Part shown: piece by piece, positions 31,801-41,600 of the stretch | How positions within the stretch are numbered: the stretch's first letter is position 1 | Layout of the letters: every line of letters begins with the position of its first letter | DNA from: Leishmania martiniquensis | Taxonomy: Eukaryota > Euglenozoa > Kinetoplastea > Trypanosomatida > Trypanosomatidae | Assembly (NCBI RefSeq): GCF_017916325.1 | Contig: NC_090171.1 | Location: 1,064,501 to 1,128,500, forward strand | DNA: 64,000 bases | Direction of reading: 5' to 3' | Notes under the pieces: model-generated | Told to the model about the DNA's origin: nothing | Database searches by the model: none | What the model saw: only the letters and a program-made list of their open reading frames with translations | Made by a program: the position numbers and the translations under genes

Positions 31801-34079
31801 GGGACGCTCTCCTCGACGACCTTCAGGCCCGGGTGAACCGTGGTAGACAGCGAGGGCGCAGCCATGCACGAGCCCACATTGTGGCGAGCGGCACGCAGTG
31901 TCTGTAGGAGGAGCAAGAGCTGCGGCCGCACCATCAGCAAGCTTGGCGGAGTAGCCACCGTCACTGTGGCCGCCAACGCTCTCGCGCTTCGCTCGCTCAG
32001 TATTCCGGCGCCACTGTTCGAGGTCAGCACATGGAATAGCTCCGTGATGCGCACAAGGTTCTGTTTTAGCCCCGAGTGGGGCATGTACACAGAGCCAATG
32101 GTACGATCCCAGCATTCGGCCACCGCATCCGCCTCCTCGTTCACATTCAAGAAGCACCGGCGCGACTGGGACTGATTACTGGCACTGGCAAAGCTGGTGG
32201 TGCAACGCACTGCACCTCGAGGAGCAGGACTAGCCACCAGCACTCCAGTAGAGAGGGCACGCGGCGCTGTACGAGGCGCGCCGTGAGACGGTACAATTGT
32301 GTTCGCAGTTGTAGTGTGAGTGTTCGGCGACGCTGCTGGAGCGTCGCTGACTGTGCTTCCTGGTGCCCACACAGAGTACCGCCGCTCTACAAAGTAGCGA
32401 ATCATGTCTCGCTTACGTCCCGGTATCGCATCGCACGGTCCTTGACGGCTCTCCTGCCCCGGCCGCGCACATGCAATGAGCTTCGCCCCGCCGCCGCTCT
32501 TCGAAAACAGCCCAGTTCTTGGCTTCGTTCCCACGCGCTCGCCAGCACCGCCATCCTTGCACAGCACGCTTGCTGAGGGGCAGAGGGCGGATTCCGCGGC
32601 GGAGGTAATGCGCTCCTCACCCTCGCGGGCGGACTGATTCATTGCGGCTCGCGCTTTGCTGCTGTGGCGCAATGTCATCAAAAACGTCCGCATCTCCGTA
32701 GCGCGGACCGCCTGCGCAACACGAGCAATGGCCTCCACACAGCTGAGCGTCGGCGCCGACTCGCCGACCGTAGCAGCATGCCGATGTTGCGGCCCAACTT
32801 GGTCGCAAGAGCTCAGCAGAAGTCGCGCCACCCGTGCCCCGTCATAGTGCTCCACGAACGGCGATGGCGCCATTTCTGTGCAAGCGAGATCATCGACTGG
32901 CATCAAAGTCCTCTTTGGCCCCTCCGTCGCCGCATGCCCCTCAGCACCGTGCAGACACACAGTCTCAGCATCACCAGCGGCAGAGTTGAGTGAGGCGCAC
33001 CCCGTAGCCCACCATAGAAAGCGCCGTTGTGTGAGCGCGTTTAGGGCAGACTGCACGTGTAACCAGTCGCCGTAGCGGAGCTCAAGATGGCGTGCGGTGA
33101 AGCTGTGCGGACTTCGCAGGAGAAGCCGGAGAAGCAACTCCGACTCGTCACTCCCAGTCCAAGCCCAGATAGCTGACTCTATCTTTGAACCTGGCGCTGC
33201 TTCCGCAGGCGCGGGCGCACACTCAGCGCCTTCGGTGCCATGAAAGGCATCGTTGGAAAGCGCACGCTCCCCTCCGTGTCCCTCTTCGGCGGCACCGAAT
33301 GCCGACAAGGAAAGCACCACTCGACACGCCCAAAGATCCTCTGCGCTCAACGCACCCCCTGCGTACCGCAGCACAAGCCAGAGGCATATATGGAACGCAT
33401 CTGTGACGAGCCATGGGTGCGGTGTTGCAGAGGCAGCTGAGGTGGCTGCAAAGGCCCCTAGGCCTGCCTTCAAAGACCTGGATGCGGCGACGAGTGCTCT
33501 TTCCTCGGCATCCTCCTCTCCATCGTCGTCGGACGCGTCGCCCACTTCGCCGCCGCCATCCTCGCTGACGGTCACCTCAAAAGGTACATCCACGTCGCTC
33601 CGCTCCCTGTTAGACCGTTGGCGATGCCCTCCGAATGTGCGAGCGACTCCGCCTGCACGACAAGAAAATGGGGCAGCCACGTCCTCTCGGCGGTCAGTTG
33701 CTCGTCGCTTCCGCTCACGTGGTGGCGCTGCCATTGTTGAGGTAGTGGAGCCTGCATGCGCCGACGCCATTACCGGTCTGTCTCGCTTCCGGGCATGGGG
33801 CATGGTTACGGCAGCAGCTTTACCTGCCGCTGCATTGTTAGGATCGTTCGCCACAGCATCCCGTGGACCTGATCTCGCCCCTGTTTCGGCGGCCACAGAG
33901 GGGCGGCCTTGAATAGTCGACGGAGCAGCAACTGCTGCAGAGGGTGAGGCTGTCTGGCCGGCGTCCACAACCTCCACCGTCGCGCTGCCGATGACGGTAG
34001 CGCTTGCGCGGCGCGCCCCTGTGCTACTTCGAGGGTTCAAGAATGGATCCGCTGGAGTCACGCCCGCATCAGCACTCAT
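28875..34079 (-). CDS. FAN1: FAN1-type structure-specific nuclease with C-terminal VRR-NUC domain, 1734 aa
   Basis: FAN1 is a 5'-flap and interstrand-crosslink repair nuclease. The C-terminus has the VRR-NUC active site: GFPDLVFW near residue 1645 (metal-binding Asp) and LIEVKSPSDFLSTKQ near 1685 (the E-x-K pair and following KQ), then an ARVDEV strand close to the end. Upstream, EALKVLAEAQ around 1060 lies in a helical-hairpin (TPR-like) region as in other FAN1 proteins. LRYGDWLHVQSALNALTQRRFL resembles the winged-helix part near residue 340. The protein is much longer than human FAN1 (about 1000 residues). The extra length is Ala/Ser/Thr-rich inserts and an N-terminal 200 residues of low complexity with an acidic EDGGGEVGDASDDDGEEDAE-like patch. 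No UBZ zinc finger is obvious. ATG at 34079 is the first in frame. The nuclear location is inferred from family. Confidence 0.85.
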   Translation of the reverse strand: MSADAGVTPADPFLNPRSSTGARRASATVIGSATVEVVDAGQTASPSAAVAAPSTIQGRPSVAAETGARSGPRDAVANDPNNAAAGKAAAVTMPHARKRDRPVMASAHAGSTTSTMAAPPRERKRRATDRREDVAAPFSCRAGGVARTFGGHRQRSNRERSDVDVPFEVTVSEDGGGEVGDASDDDGEEDAEERALVAASRSLKAGLGAFAATSAASATPHPWLVTDAFHICLWLVLRYAGGALSAEDLWACRVVLSLSAFGAAEEGHGGERALSNDAFHGTEGAECAPAPAEAAPGSKIESAIWAWTGSDESELLLRLLLRSPHSFTARHLELRYGDWLHVQSALNALTQRRFLWWATGCASLNSAAGDAETVCLHGAEGHAATEGPKRTLMPVDDLACTEMAPSPFVEHYDGARVARLLLSSCDQVGPQHRHAATVGESAPTLSCVEAIARVAQAVRATEMRTFLMTLRHSSKARAAMNQSAREGEERITSAAESALCPSASVLCKDGGAGERVGTKPRTGLFSKSGGGAKLIACARPGQESRQGPCDAIPGRKRDMIRYFVERRYSVWAPGSTVSDAPAASPNTHTTTANTIVPSHGAPRTAPRALSTGVLVASPAPRGAVRCTTSFASASNQSQSRRCFLNVNEEADAVAECWDRTIGSVYMPHSGLKQNLVRITELFHVLTSNSGAGILSERSARALAATVTVATPPSLLMVRPQLLLLLQTLRAARHNVGSCMAAPSLSTTVHPGLKVVEESVPHALLLRWLSPPTSAKVTTRAVPCACRPPDRGTPSDGRAASTTGSHAFAGATPMDGIVCVDHKFDALDVTEGGTTTQACAIPPHVCLFASPAILQEYRRALDTQRELYCATDGAVTAAQRHRGRSSTFVSRMYETVMAAVRAGVAGVKRHPLHACSAASASFVAGEASHFGSMGARAPPVVSKAAPSSQASPPSPTVSLESLVYQQGCRAEHLLTFTPLYRWFACLELLFPLLQSARRYADANACLRYLLYEPIFVLHHVPVGGSCCHISPVTYVFRFRAHKRGEWLARLAQNLSHQKRYAEALKVLAEAQASYRELASHPMHGARSEPPATSVGGTNARNDKWLPCDAMTNSTAAALCDVLVGNHSPARESSLPLEVQRRSRMLRVLWPSAASVSSATGCDNTAAPAAGRPSPASLALLHAAWEYVRDRYCRRQDRLALEKLLAMAHRKVHQWTPPAPDLEWETRRLVDVAVRRVRGMRDEFDRMLWREPTGQAREPSSASAGTAAGDAQSKNASRVRSLQLRSALPPEQFVLQHYLHRWNGVSTTAAAAASPAADPHHRSCTGTLTAECIEAETESGGDSNGATVTSVWCGAHCEGQWIAYLARAFLWDFYWAFPSASPPLDTSGSAHAQELDQPRPQTRPTDEVLWLSAFQDGPLDLTTPIQFLWRRRALVEARLAQLERCTREELVAYVATRIKVEGGSTDEGARLSMTKERGRDAESERPRPEGYVARREEEDEDLDGDEDRACRRRSRVRDGCDPDRHRYSAEMEEELCVDPEADSVLVAPPFRGAFLSFVESETSSLLLGQAEQERKVGRGGGASARDSADAPFSLRAPTLAIPEAWKVSVGTLPLLDILRAIPLKPLWRLLRCLYLSPPTEGVPLEFSGFPDLVFWRTGSSGSGVCSNAALQASVEDCSSMRRSSFCLIEVKSPSDFLSTKQVAVNDMLHRCGFEVYVARVDEVHNGGQRVSTKRFR

Positions 34080-35698
34080 CGCATCGGCCGCCGAAACCTC
34101 TTTTCCAATGTACCTATCGTCCCCCTATGGCCTGTCCCTTTGGAGGCGAGTCTCCGGCTATTGCAGAGACTAGAAGACCTCGTCGCGCCCTTTCGAGCGC
34201 CGCACCAGCAGACGAGCAATGTCTCCACGAGCATACGCACACACACAGACACACAAACGACGCGCTGCAATCTCGTCGCAGGCCTCTCAGGGTGGTATGT
34301 CTGCCAGCGAAAAAAAAAATAGGAGGCGAGCGTGAAGCAAACGGCCCTCGTTACGTCTCCCTCTCTCTCTATGAAAGCAGAGTCCTTTTTTTTTCTGTGT
34401 GTGCGTGTGCGTGTGTGTGTGTGTGTGCACGCTCAACAGAAAGTCTGTGGTAGATAAAAAGCGATTTTCGAGAGAGAGAGGGAGAGAGAGATGAATATAT
34501 GAATAGATATCTCAACTTCTATGTGGACACTTTCAAGAAGGCTACAGCCACTGGCAGACCTCATGAATGAGGAAACGCACGGCTCGAGCGTCTCTCCCCG
34601 ACCAGCCAACCGCGTAGAAGATTCAAAGAGGGGAGAGGAGAAAAAGAAGCAGAGCTGCAACGGTTCGTCTTCAGTCGACAAGGCCCCTCCCCGTCAGTCT
34701 TGAGTGGGTGCATCGAGCGAGCAAAGACAGAGTGGCAGTGTGCGTGCGTAGGAGGGAGAGAGGGTCCACCCATTGATGTGAAAGAAGCACTTACATGTGA
34801 AAGCACGAAGCATTGAAGAGAGGAGAGAAGGGGGGAAGAAGCGGGTGCCGAGATAAGAGGGGAGAAGGCTGCCTGTGGCCCCTCTGCTCATAGGTTCTCT
34901 CTCCAGGCGAGTGGGTGTACGCCATGTAGACCTCCCGCCTTCAGGAAGGCCGATGGAGGGGACAGGAGAAAGCAGCAGTAATGCGAAGAGTCCTTTTCGG
35001 GTCTGAGCGTCCGCATGGCAGCATAAAAAGTGGCGCGGATCCGTTTTTCAGGGAGGGACATAGCGTCGTATAAATATATAAATATATTTACTGCGTTGGC
35101 GTGGCTGCATGTGTTGTGCTGAATGGAAGTTCCGTTACAGGCAATGCTGCTCCTCTTTGGAGACTGACCGCAAAGCGCTCGACGCGTCGTACATGTCCAT
35201 AACACAATAAGTTGGACTGGAAGAGAAGCACACATGGGCCAGAGAAAGGGAGAGAAAGAGCAGGCGAGCAATACGAAAAAAAAAACTGATGAGATTCAGC
35301 GCGAAAGAAAGACGAGTGTTTCTGTGCGCACAGGCATATATATATATATATTAGTTCAAGCATACAGGCGGCGAGGCCTCACAAGGTCAAGGCGGAACAG
35401 CAGTCTGCCATCTCAGATGGCAGTGCATATTTTTACGTGAGTGTGTGCGCGTGCTGTTGGGGGGTTGGGGGAAACGAAAAAGAAACTCAGCATCAGACAC
35501 GGATGAAGGAAGACGCCGCGGGCGGCCCCTCGTCAGCTCGAAAAAGGCGCGCGGGCATGCAAGCACATATGAATACAGATAGACGGAAAAAAAGCCGAGA
35601 AAACAGCGCTGAAACATCGACACTGTCGCGTTTTCAAGCCGAGTTGAGCCGACGTCCCGATATCCCCACACTTCGAAGGCGCTGTTGCACACCTCAGC
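34080..35698. other. Intergenic: FAN1 5' region and 3' UTR of the giant kinase
   Basis: Contains (GT)n at about 34395-34427, GA repeats at 34468-34492, TA-rich stretches at about 35068-35091 and (TA)n at 35335-35352. No gene-like ORF. Nearest the kinase stop (35699) this must be its 3' UTR. Confidence 0.5.
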
Positions 35699-38600
35699 TC
35701 AAACTTCAAGCCCCCCTTCCACCATTATGGCCCTCCAGTATTGCAGCGCCTCGTGCGCGCTTGGCCGCTGGAGAGGGTCGAGGTCCAGCAGAGTAGACAT
35801 GAAGTCCACCACGCGCTTGCCCACGGCCGTCTCCAAATCCCGCCGCTCCCAATCATCGAGGGCCTTACGCGAAGCCGAAGGCATGAAACGAAAGCCGAAA
35901 TCGCCACCCACGCTCGCTTTGGTCGGCGCCACAGCCTTTGGCAGAGGACGAAGCACGGTTGGTAGAGGCCCTGCTGTCGCGTGTGCCTTTGAAGTCGCCG
36001 CTGCGGAGCTCTGGTCTCCGTCGTCGTTGACAGCGGCAAGAACAAGGAGCCGACCCAAGCGGGCCTCCCCAAAAAGCATGCGGCCTGTGAGCATTTCGTA
36101 CAGCAAACAACCGCAGGCCCAGATGTCGACGGAGAGCTCGGCCCGCCGCAGCAACTCCGTCACTTCGCTCCCTGTGCGCTCCATCAGCTCTCCAGCACGG
36201 CTTCGGAGCGGCAGGTGCTCGGTCGATGTGACGGCAGCCCCCGCAGCGTGACCGCCACGGTCCGCACGCTCGGAGAGCGCGAGTAAACAGGAAGGTGCCG
36301 GGGTTGCATCCGTGACTGGTACGGCAGCTGTCATTATGCGACGGAGTAAGGCGTAGCGCCGCTTCGCTGACATGAGCTCGGGTGGCTGAATCGCCTCTGT
36401 GCCCCGGCCGACACCCCACCGGCCCGCCAAGAAGCGGGCCTCGCCGGCCATGATATCGTGCTTCAGGCTCTGCATATCGTCGTCGTCGCACGTGTCGCAG
36501 GAGCCGAAGTCGCATAGGCGCACAGAGGACGGCAGCGTTGGCGGGTCCATCTCCCCTCGCTTCGCACTGGCGTGAGAAGCGGCAATGAGGACGTTGTCAC
36601 ACTTGATGTCGCCGTGACGAATGTGTTGGTCGTGCATGAAGGTCACTGCCTCGAGCACCTGAAGCAGACAGCGTGCGCACGTGGCAAAGAGTGAGGTGCT
36701 TAGCGAAACGGTCGGAGTGGATGTGCTAGACGCTATCGCGGGCACAGGTGCCGCTGTGGACTCGCCCTTGCGTGAGTCTCTCATTCCCGGTGGAAGCGTG
36801 AGCACAGCGCACCCAAGCGGATAGTGCTTCTGGCGCCACAACCGCAGTGATCCTTGGGTATAATGCGGGAATACAAGAATGTACTCGTCCTTGGTATTGT
36901 CGAAGGAGAGGAGCGGGATGATGTGCGGGTGGCTGCGCAGGCGGTACATGGCGAGCACCTCCGCGTGACAGAGTGGCAGGTTTCCACTCTCGCTTCCCCG
37001 AGCGTTGAGGGGGATGTGCTTAATAGCTACTTCGCACTTGCACACTGCCTGCACAATCCGCTGCACCGCTGTGCGCCACGGCGCACGCCAGCCATCCAAG
37101 GCACCGTGTGCGACCCTCTCGGCGCTTGTAGGGAACGATAGACCTGTGTGAACACCATGAACCGGGATGCCACCATCACCACCACCGCCACAGTTGCTAG
37201 CTCCTGTGCTTCCATGTGTCTCCACTGGCCGCCAAGAAGACCCGGGCTGGCCCCATCCTGGAGGCAGCTGCGTGTCGCGGCCCTTGCCAAGCTCCTGCAC
37301 GAACCCGGACGTGACCGTGCCATAGCCCCCGGCACCGATGCGCCGCTCATTTTGCTGAGTGACCAGAGGTGTGATGGCGCGAGGAAGCAGCAGGCGTAGG
37401 AGCACATAACGACCCGCGAGCATAGCGGCACTCGGTCTGCCGCTGCGGCTGCCGTCGGTGGCGTCTCGGTGAGACTGGTGAAGACAGGGGGGTTGCATGG
37501 CGTTGCCGACATTGCCGCTGCTTACACTATGGGAGAGGGAGAGGCGCAGCTGCTGCTGAGCAGACTCTTGGAGCCTCAGCGACGCATACGCAGACTCGTA
37601 CTGTTCCATTCTACTGCGCTCCATCTCAGCATACTCGGCGAGCACCCATTCCTCCAGTAGATCGACCACAAGGCTGTTGCGGCTGTCTTTGAGATAGTTG
37701 TGCATTGCCTGAATAACGTGAAAGGAGGAGGGGCTGTGCTGAGGAGTGTACCGCCACCGATCCGTCTGCGCTGCATCCGACTTCTGCGTGACAGTCACGC
37801 CTGCGGCTGCAGCAGTGCGGCCGCTCCCCGTGTGCCAGCGCCGCTGCGAGGACGACGACATCCCCGGCAGCACACGCTTCTGCGTGAGCGAGGACACGGT
37901 GTAGGCGTACTGAATCATGCCGCTGTCCTGCTGGAGAATGATGGAGCATATGGACAAGATGAGCTCCATCGTCACCGTCGGCGCCACTATCGGTGTTAGG
38001 ACTGCGCGGGACGTGCGAGAGACCCACTTGCGGCGCCGCTGGCCCGCACGCAGCGAGGGCAGTCCGCCTTCGGGTACGGGCGAGGATTTCAGCGGTGACT
38101 CGCTGCCTCCACGTCTCCGCGCCGCACGCTGCCCCCTTGCTTCCTGATCCTCCACGCAGACGTTACAGGTGCCCCCCTCCGACCTATCCTTTCCGCCGTC
38201 GCCCCGCTGCTCGCCCTTTGGCGCAAAGTCAGCACAACTGTTGAGGCCGGAATCTGAACTCCATTTGCCCAAGGGAGGGCTTTCCTTGGCGTTTGTGGCG
38301 GCCGTCGCAGTCTTTGGCCAACTCGAAACAGCACCGACTGCGGCAGCAGCGGTGGAAGTGTCAGCCGCTCCATCAGATGCTGCGCTCAGCAGCGTCGACG
38401 CAGCATAAAGGCAAGCCGCGTCAGATGGGGCCTGTGTGCTAGTCGCGGCACCAGTCGCAGCCTGGTGCTTCTGATTCTGCTCCTCAACGAAGCCGCCGGT
38501 GTCGCCTGTGGAGGTGAAGTACATTGGCGGGCCCAAAGAGCCCAGCGACAGCTTAGGAAGGACAAGGCCATCGACAGTGGTTGTGGTAACCGAGGGCAGT

Positions 38601-41600
38601 TGAGGCGCAGAGAGTGACGGTCGTCGAGGGACCGCCATCGCCTTGGTCACCTCAGCCCCAGCCCTTAGCGGTGCGCCTGTTGTATTTGGATTCGCATGCA
38701 CGGCACCCGCATCCGCGGTTGCGGGTGCCGTGGGTGTCGGCCGGCTCAGTACAGGAAGCACTGGGGCTAGCGAACCTGGAAAAGACAGAGCAATTGTTCT
38801 CTCCGAAAAAGCACCGGTGTCACCGGTGGAGGTGAAGTACAGCGCTGGGCCGAGAGCTTCGAGAGACAGTGTCGGTATCCTCAGCCCGGGCGGCTCCGGT
38901 GCGTCGTCACCAGTGGCAGTGCTGTTGAACACGCTTGCCGCTGTGTACGTCTCCCGAGTTTCCTGCAAAGCCGACTTGGGCAACGCGTACTTGGACGTGT
39001 CCTCCAGACTACCGAAGATGGACTCGTTCCCCACGCCACACTCTTCGTCGTCCTCGTCCTCTTGCGATATGGACGAAGCCACGTCCGGTGCAGCCCCGCT
39101 TGAAGCATGAAGGACGCGGTCCGCAGTCTCTTCCATGACTTGGCGCAGCTTCGATTGATCCTTGTAGAAGTCATTTTCCTGTGCCGCAGCGGTGTCGCCG
39201 GAGCTGGTGAAGTATAGAGGTGGCTTCAGCCCAGTCAGAGAGAGCTGCAGTACAACAGACGAAGGTGTGACGGGGGACCCAGGCGGGGCTGGCGCGGAAG
39301 TGCTTGAGGTGGCGAGCGGCGCCGCACTCCTCTGTGGTACCTCGGCGCCTTCAGAGATGGGGCGGTGGCTCGATCCCAGCAGCAGCCGCTCCTTGAGGTC
39401 GCTCACTGATGTCAGGTCCGATATGTTTACTGTCAACTGGCCCCCCAACTTTGTGAAAGTCTTCGAGACCGGAGACCGCAGAGCATTCTCAGAGGGCCCT
39501 CTTCGACGCCCCGATACGCCAGAGGCGGCCCAGTCCTGTGGCTTCCCCGGCGGTCGTTTGCAGCCCTCGCTCATCCCTGGCACCGCCACCACGGAGCTAT
39601 TAGATGAGGAGAGCTCGAAGTCGACGAAGTCCTCCATCAGAGTCCCCTCCACAGCGGCGTGCGGCTCGAGCGAGCGATCGAGCGCCGTCATGGAAGGTAT
39701 TCCCACACCTCTCAAGTTCAAAGTCGGCCCATCCAGTAGTTCTTCCACCGGCCCACCGCCGCAGCCGTCGATGAATTCGGCTCTCTCTGGTTCTCCTCGC
39801 CCACTGATCATCTGCAGTAGCCGTCCAAACACAGAGGCGACGGAGAGGCTGGCGGCCGTCTCGTGCGCCTCAGCGCAGCTCCAGCAGAGCTCTCGAAATG
39901 CCCACAACAGCTGATGGCAGTAGTGCGCCCACAGAAGCTGACTCAGGTGCTGGAATGGGCTCGCCCGGGGACCCGCTTGCGGTGATCCGAGTGGCCGACA
40001 CAGGGCGGCTTCGCCGCGACTGTTGAAGCCGGAGAGCACCGCACTATTCGTACTCTCGAAGCTCTCGCTCGCCGTGCAATCGGAGGCTGCTGCATATCCA
40101 CCTGCCCCCACCGCCTGCATATCCGCGTAGAAAGCCTGAACGTATCGCAGGAACAGGAGCCGAGCGTATGTAGAGGCGTATGTCTTGGGCAGCACCGACT
40201 CCGTGCCGGCCTTCATCGAGGCAAGAGCCTTGTAGCGAGCTTGCATTGCCTTATCCCGGACCCGGCCCACGACCTCGGCCGCTGCCGTGGTGAAGCTGGC
40301 GAAAGTGTCGGCGTCTAGTGGCGCCGCTGCGAGGCGTAGAAGGCGCAGCACTTCTATACGAATCCACAGCCCACCACACACCTCGCGCATCACGCGGTCT
40401 GTCGGCGAGCGCCGATGCGCGGTGGGGGGGGAGCGGCCTGGTGTCTGGTCGACGAACGAGTCAGTGCATTGGTGCCCAGTGCGCTCGTAAGACACCGTGC
40501 AACCACCACCAGGGATAGAGCCGCTGTCGCCGGTGTCCGAAACCGAAGGCGGGCAGGAGTAGGGAATGGACAGCAGTTGAGCGCAAGGACCAGTGGATGT
40601 GTTGAGGAGAGCGGTAACAGCGCACACATGCAACGAGGGCGCGCCGTCACGGCAACCGCGATGGGCCTCCGGATGCCACGGAGTGGTCGCCGTTGCCGCT
40701 GGATCTTTACCTGCGCCCGAGTTTAGATACAAGCTCACTAGCTGTGCGTGCTCCACAACGCGGGCAAGGTGAGAGTAGCGCTGAAACCGTGTATCCGGCC
40801 ACCACATAGTACTCCGCATGCTAGAGCTACCAGCGGCCGCCTCTGGGCTCACCGTACCATTGGCTGACGTTGCGGCTGCAGAGCAGCTGGCAGGAGTTGG
40901 CGCAGAGGGTGGCGGCTGCCGCGTCGCAGAGGGAAGCTCGCCGAGCGCAGCGGGGGACGTGGGTGTTTTGAATGAGCTCAGCAACTGTTCCCAAAAGGCG
41001 CGCGAGGAATCATCCTCGAGCACCCCGTCTGCAGCTGATGCGGCGCTCGATGGCGCCCCACGAGTCGTCGCCGCGCGAGACTGGGCATGTCTACCATCTA
41101 CGGTGAAGTGGTTGACCGCGGACTGCAGCACTGTGGACGTGTACATGCTTAGAAACTCCTGCACGCGATCAAGCGGTGAATCCGCCACGGCCCGCAGCGC
41201 TGCTGCACCCCTCGGAGTGGGCAGATCTCCGTGACCACAGACCGGCGGCGGCCCAGTGACTCCCGCCAAGCCGTCCGCGAAGTCTGTCGATGGAGATATC
41301 GTATGAGACGCGCTCAGTGTCAGCTGGTACAGGTAGAGGGGTTTCTCAGGAAGGTGCAGCGCAGTGTCGAGGAGGACATCGACAATCTCCAAAAAGTAGT
41401 GGACAGCCAACTCCATCCAGCACATCTGCAAGTCAGACGCCTCTGCGCTTTCGGCGGTGGTGCCGTCGTCACCGCCGCCGTCCCTCCGGTTAAGACCCAC
41501 AGACCCCCCTGCACCTCCCTGGCAGGCAGAGCCACCCTCTGCAGGGCACATGAGAAGGCCTTCGTCGTCGCTTGAGTCATTGGCAAACATCACACCCTCG

